Position numbers and translations under genes: made by a program | Shown: in pieces, positions 58,340-64,000 of the stretch | Layout: each line of letters starts with the position of its first letter | Position numbering within the stretch: the first letter of the stretch is position 1 | Assembly (NCBI GenBank): GCA_947846985.1 | Contig: CANTUZ010000005.1 | Coordinates: 51,797,389 to 51,861,388, forward strand | Length of the DNA stretch: 64,000 nt | Direction of reading: 5' to 3' | Source of the DNA: Fratercula arctica | Lineage: Eukaryota; Chordata; Aves; Charadriiformes; Alcidae | The notes under the pieces: generated by a model | The model's database searches: none | What the model saw: the letters and a program-made list of their open reading frames with translations, nothing else | What the model was told of the DNA's origin: nothing

Positions 58340-61300
58340 GTGAGTATAGGCACTGTGTGTATGACCAGCCTCCAGGGTTGTCACTGATGCAGGCCATTAA
58401 TTGTTAGCAGTCTCATTGCTATGTAGGTTAGGTCAGTCACAGTGCCAGAGAATGTACTGAGCTTCTTGTGGCATTTTTTAAGACATTGCTTGCAGTTTAT
58501 GAAGACTTCCACTGAATAGATCTGGAGCTTTATATCTATGTGTAAAAAGGTAAAACAGAATTGGAGCTGGGAAACAACATACAAGAAATCTTGTAATGGA
58601 CTAGCCTTATCAGACAGAGATATATCTACCTGCTATTTTTCATTGTGTGGATCAGCTGTTCTCTTCTAAAAGCACGTACCCCAGCTGAGCCCTGTGCTTG
58701 ATGCTCTAGCCAGAGACAGTCCTAGGAAGTTTGTCTTCCCTCACAGTCACCTGAAAGGTAGAGTTCTGGCACCATGAATGACAGAGACTTGGGATTGGAA
58801 CAAATGAAAAAGGGTAGATTCTGTCCCTATCTGTGTTGGTGGTCCTCACTGTATGTATAGTCATATACTGGTTTTGTCCTGCCAAGCAAATTGTAAAATA
58901 AGTAGGTTCAAATGAGTTCAAATTAATTGTCTATTCTAGTGATTTAATTCTTCATGCTTGAGCAAATGTCTTCATCTAACAGGGCTTGAAAGAGCAAGGA
59001 GGAGTAAGAATTGTGCAATATATGCTATGATAAAGGCTGTATCATCGCTACTAGCTGAAAGGAACATTGTGCAATATTTAAAGTCACTAAGCTAGAGCTC
59101 CAGCTGACCCTGGAGGATTTCAGTAATACTAATGAAATCAACTTGGGATCATAATTGGCGCAAGAGAGAAAACATCGCTTACTGTGCCCTGTTGTGGCAT
59201 TACTCTGGCTGTAAGACACACAATACCTTGCCTACTTCCAGAGTTTTCAATTCTATGTCAGAGCAGCCAATTTACACCAAACCTCACTACTTAAAAATCT
59301 TTTCCCCACATGAGCCATTGTCAGGAGTGGATTTCTCTCCTGGAATTGCTTTTACTTCATCAGGGGAGTTAAATTATAGTGACGTGGTACCTCCTTGCAT
59401 GGATCATTTTGAGATAAAAGACCCTTCAATTTCTACAGATCCAGAACTAGCTCATAAAACTTGACTTTTCTCCCAGCAGAACAGAGGAGAGAGAGTTTTA
59501 CATTTTCTATAAATTTTTGGTTCTGAACAGCATGCTACATTCTGCCAGATTGCATAGATTCCTGATATGTTTTCTGTAGGGAAGTTGCTGATGAAAATCG
59601 AGGGTTCCTGACCTAATGTGTCTGTCTCTTCTGCTAACAGCCTCTTTCCTGTGAGTAGTTGTTTAGCTTGTCATTTAGGGACTGGAAGCTCCTGAGCTCT
59701 TTGCAACTGCTCCATTACTTTCCATTCCTGTCTTTAGGAGAGAGTTAAAAAAAAGATTCCTGTCTGTTTCAGAACCAACCTAAATTTCAAATTAATTAAA
59801 TTTCCAGCAAACCTCAACCCTTGTTTTGTCAGGCTCTACACTACACTCAAGGCAAGAAATTAAGCTCACATTCTTTAACTAGTTACCTTTTGTAATTCCA
59901 GTGTAGAAACTTCACCCATGCAACACACAGAGCAAACAACAGAGGTAGTCGAAAAACAATAGGATGAGACTTTCGTCTTATTGTAAACAACGAAGAGTAT
60001 AGGTAGTAACAGAATAAAAGGGAGGAAACACTTAAAAATACATACAGTAAGATTTTAAACATGACAGGAATCCTGTAGTTTCATTTGTAAAAGAACAGTT
60101 TGGGTGGATAAAATACTGTTACTTAATGATGTTTGTGGCTGTATGCTTGCCTTTTGCTTATGCTAGGAAATATTTTTCCCAGCGCCTATATTGCTGCTTT
60201 CCATAACATAGCTAAAGGTTGACTTTTTTTTTGTTGTATGTGAATAGCAAACCCTACAGTGGAAAACATCATGGAAAATCTCTGTTCTCTCTGGCTTCAA
60301 AAGAAGGTTTTTCTTAAGACATTTCCTTCAGTTTTACCAAAACATATCCTAAGTATTTTCCAGTGTATAGGGGGGAAAAGGCAGAAAATTAAAGTTTGAT
60401 TTGTTTTTTAATAGAAAAGGAAGAACTGGAAAAAATATCTGTGGCTGTAATTCTTTAAAAATTAGTCATGTAGTTTCCTGAACAGCATTGCAGTTTAAAT
60501 GTTAAAGGGAGATCATGTCATGCTCAGAATATTTCTGTCTGTTAGGTCTTGCAGCAACTGTGCTGTCTTGTGAGGTGGAGCCAAGGGAAATAAATTTACT
60601 TCTGCAGAAAACAATCAGAAAATGGTCATTTTTGGAATATTGAATATGACTTCGGACACTATGAGGCTGATTCTTTCAGTCTGGTTTTCTTGGAGCTAGT
60701 CAGGCATAATCCCATTAAAAGTCAATGAATTTATTTTTGTGAAAAATAGGCGTAAGAGAGAAGACAATTAGAGCCCCTTAATGTTAAGTGCACGTAGAAG
60801 ATTTGAGGTGATGCAACAGAAGGTACCAGAGAGACACGAGGATTTTAAAGAAATCCAAGGGATATACTTCAGAGGAAGAGAGACTGTGGGATTATGTCAT
60901 TGAGGAATAAATTAAGGGCAAATTAAACAAATTCGGCATGGATATTTCATAACAGAATCAGAATTTTTCTAAGTGCCTTACCATCCCAATGCAGCTGTTT
61001 CTTTTTCTCTGTTACCAAGTTTAGTTTTAAAGATGTGGGAATCACCATTAGAATTACGGAAATCACCTTAATGAGATAAACCACAAGGAACCTATTTTTT
61101 CCTCTGTTAAACTAAATTCCATCTATTTAATAGGATCATAAACATTGGTCAAGCTGCTTCCCTGCGGTAATATTCAACTCTTAATTACTCTGTCAGTTAT
61201 AATTTGCAATATTAATAAAATAATTAAAGGCACAGGTTGCTTATAACTAGCAGTCTCTTTTCTACTATGTCAGCCAGGAAATTTTCTTTTTGTTTACAAT

Positions 61301-64000
61301 TTGAGGGGCTAATATAGTGATTTAAAGACTTCAACAGCATGAAGTGAAATGCAGGCATGTATCTTTCTAACAACTGTTAATATCTCAGCCAGTGCTGTTT
61401 CAGGACAAGAAATATTTTATCTAAATATGTCTGATGTCACTCCAGAGACTGTTTTTAAAAAAAAAACCCTGTATGAGATTATAAAACAATTGCTAACTGA
61501 TAGTGAGATCTTTCCTTCCTTTGTCTGCCCTAAAACACAATAAAGAAAAGTCATAGAGATCAGCAACAAATGCCTTCTTACACATAAGCATGCTTTGTTA
61601 TGATGATAGAGGAGCAGAGAAAACTAATTCCTATTTTAAATACTTGGGCTTCTTTCTGATCTTAAACTGAATTTGCAGTACACCTGCATACCCCTCCCAG
61701 CAACCCCTTAGCCATGCTCACACGATTGAGGTCAAACTCAGCCTTTTCTGTCTGACCTCTGTGAATTTTAATGCAAATAATCCTGCAATCAGAGGCATTT
61801 AAAAAAAAAAACCAAACCAGATCATCTTGTTCTCTTAGCCTGCAATATTTTGAACACAGCAACAACTTCCTCAAAAGATGTACGTTGGGGAAAAAGTAAC
61901 AAGCTGAATAGTGGCCTCATCCTGGTTCTCTGCAGCCAAGTACCACTCGAGTATCATACTGTCAATGACTGTACAGCATGACAACTATTTGTTCAACTCA
62001 AACTAAGAAAGATCTTTTCCAGATTCTCAGTGTTGAGTTTGCCTGCTAAAGATGCAGCTATAGAGAGCCAGTACTGCTGGTAACCCATGGCAAATGCTCT
62101 CCCCCTCTGCTTGTCCTCCTCCTAGGACGGGGTGTTCTGACTCAAGAGTCCTCCTAGGGCTTGCTGGCCCCAGAGCAAGAGACCTTGACCTCATCCTGCC
62201 CTGAAATTTCCTGCTACCTTTATTTCAAACAAAGCCAGGCGAACTAGAGTTCCTATGCAAATAAGAGGAACTCGTGCTGAATGGGGAATTCAGGGCTTAG
62301 ATTCGATTTCCATTTTTATTGTGGTTCTTGCTGCTGTCTGCCAAGAAGAAGAGGTTTGTTCTGCATCCTAATGAAGGGTCTAATCCAACTGACTAGGCTT
62401 TATAAACTAACTCCTTGCTGTAGCCTTTGATGTTGCTATGGCTGGCCTTACTATGTTCCAACAGGCCTCTGAATGTAGCTTTCAGGCCCTTCACCACTGC
62501 TGATATAATCCCCTTCCATCCTTTTTGGCCCTATACAACTGTGACTTGGGCTGGTTCTCAGGGATGCCCTCACCCTTAACGGACTGACTGACTGATATTT
62601 AAGATAGGTAGAAAGCATTAACACTCCCCCACCCCCTGCCTTGTTCTGCTATGGGAGAAATGAGCCCAGTTGTCAGGGCTTGGCATAGGCTAGACAGAGT
62701 TTTAATCCCAGCAGAGTCTAGAATGAGGCACTGGGGAAAGGTTATGGACATTAAACCTAGTTTTCTTACCTAACCATGGATATGTAATGCAGGATCTTCT
62801 AAGGGAATGCTTGGAGCTTTTTTAAATTTTGTCAGAAAGATTCTCAGTAATAGGTTTCAAGGAGTGCTGTAATCACTGTCTATAATCACTGGTATATATT
62901 TTACCATTTGCAGACCACATGTGTTAGACCATGTGTACGCTGCCGCTGAGCCCTTTCTTGCCACTCTGGCCTGGAAATCAGTCCTTTTCCAGTTAGAGAA
63001 AATGTTCTGAAAAGAAATATGACTCTTAATTTCCCTACTCCTAGCCCTGCCATTGGTTCTTTTGGTTGTTTGTTGGGTTTTGCTTATTTTTTCCAGTGGA
63101 AAATAGCCTATTACAGCTTTTTTAAAGGGACAGAGTTCTTCCTTACTTGTGTCAAGGTGGCTTTTTTGGTGGCTATGTCAAAGGGATGAGATTAATGCCA
63201 CTCTTTCTCCATCACATTTCTACTGTCCTCCCTATAAGCTTGCATGTATAGAGTGGGAAATAAGAACCCAACTCCTGCTCCTGCCAAAGTACATACATAT
63301 CTGGAGCTGCTAAGGACTAAAGGCTAGTAGCCCTTTTACTATCACAGTCCAAGGGTTCACCTGCCTTGAGACCCACACACTAGCAAAAACCTTTAACTTT
63401 GCAGACCCATTAGGGGTTATAGGCTAAAGCTTAAACCAGTACCACTCTTTAGCCTGTCATACAGCAACCCTGTAGTGTGAACACAGGCAGGATGCTCTCG
63501 GGAGTGACTTGTTCTCCAGAACTTTCCTGGGGCTCCATCTGAGAGGCAATGTAGTATTGCTACTTGTGCCTTGAGCACTATTACTGGGTTAAACTGCTCA
63601 TTATGGGCAAGGCTGTTCAGAAGGACAGTTAGTTCAGACAGGATGAGATAATCCTGCAGTGAAGACATGGCCAATGTAGTCATACAGGAAGCTACATTTA
63701 CCCACATGTCTCTGCAAAGCCAGGTACTGCAGTCCTCAGAGAGGCTTTAAATAAGTCACTTTCAGAGTTCTGTTCTGGTGGAATAATGCCCTCTTTTGTT
63801 CTCCTGAGCTCATCAGAAGAACATTGTGATGCTGGCTAGACAATTGCTACAACGTTATCCACGAGGCAAGATCTGTATTATTTAGTGCCTAGTTCATGAA
63901 TTTGAAGGGCTTGCCTTAAGATGGAGGTAGAGATTTCTGCTCCCAGTTTTCACTTCAGTATATTTCCTGGAGGTTTCTCCCTTTGTTAGAAGGATGCTGG
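58340..64000 (+). other. PAMR1: PAMR1 intron 6 (incomplete)
   Basis: This intron starts with a strong donor GTGAGT and runs past the window end. I searched by eye for an exon continuing the protein (Glu/Leu-rich linker then a Sushi domain with CSDPG-like start) and found none. The AT-rich stretch at about 61,000-61,320 has no recognised repeat. Frames at 59132-59464 and 63417-63707 show no similarity. Confidence 0.8.

Larger units (their letters stand above)
29488..64000 (+). other. PAMR1: PAMR1 gene, 5' part (exons 1-6; continues beyond the window)
   Basis: The gene for a secreted multidomain protein (peptidase domain containing associated with muscle regeneration 1, also called RAMP). In vertebrates it has a signal peptide, Cys-rich region, CUB, EGF-like, two Sushi repeats and a trypsin-like domain considered proteolytically inactive (family knowledge). 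Six coding exons are placed here with GT-AG junctions: introns of 11,910, 761, 6,203, 5,135 and 4,023 bp, then a sixth still open at 64,000. The exon junction phases are 1, 1, 1, 2, 1, 1, so the CUB pair (exons 4-5) and the EGF exon are each phase 1-1 modules. Coding sequence in the window is 820 nt, about 273 residues. No Sushi or protease exon was found before the window end. Identification rests on strong remembered similarity to mammalian PAMR1. Confidence 0.95.

Noticed and set aside
58340..64000. Search for the next PAMR1 exon (Sushi domain)
   Set aside because: No frame with the Sushi cysteine/tryptophan pattern and proper splice sites was found; it is presumed to lie beyond the window.

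Overview
This is a vertebrate nuclear genomic window, almost certainly from a bird. The evidence is several CR1 LINEs ending in the avian-type ATTCTATG-like 3' octamer, two LTRs resembling avian endogenous-retrovirus LTRs, weak ancient MIR-like SINE relics, and one intron-rich host gene that I recognise by protein similarity recalled from memory. There are no prokaryotic features such as operons, ribosome binding sites or CRISPR arrays. I cannot name the species.

Positions 1-29,487 hold no host gene that I can support. They contain CR1 copies (5,914-6,645 minus; about 10,975-14,168 plus, with broken endonuclease and reverse transcriptase frames; 16,415-16,530 plus; 16,745-17,992 plus). They also contain two solo-LTR-like insertions (15,145-15,920 minus; 27,058-27,789 plus), each flanked by a 4/5-matching target-site duplication. 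Two further features are a 70-bp direct repeat (2,475 and 3,978) and a possible small terminal exon near 22,212-22,414. In human, FJX1 lies on the 5' side of PAMR1 (from memory); no FJX1-sized frame is present here.

Positions 29,488-64,000 hold the 5' half of PAMR1 (peptidase domain containing associated with muscle regeneration 1) on the plus strand. Six coding exons are placed, all with GT-AG splice sites and compatible phases. They encode the signal peptide (29,488-29,560), a cysteine-rich N-terminal module (41,471-41,647 and 42,409-42,537), a CUB domain split over two exons (48,741-48,855 and 53,991-54,208) and one EGF-like domain (58,232-58,339). Together they give 820 coding nt, or about 273 residues. 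The Sushi repeats and the serine-protease-like domain must lie beyond 64,000.

The most unusual non-coding feature is a strong CpG island with an (ACGGC)n tandem repeat at about 44,690-45,260, inside PAMR1 intron 3 and about 15 kb downstream of the start codon. It is a candidate alternative or antisense promoter. The remaining intronic and intergenic DNA looks ordinary: AT-leaning sequence with homopolymer runs and old repeat relics.
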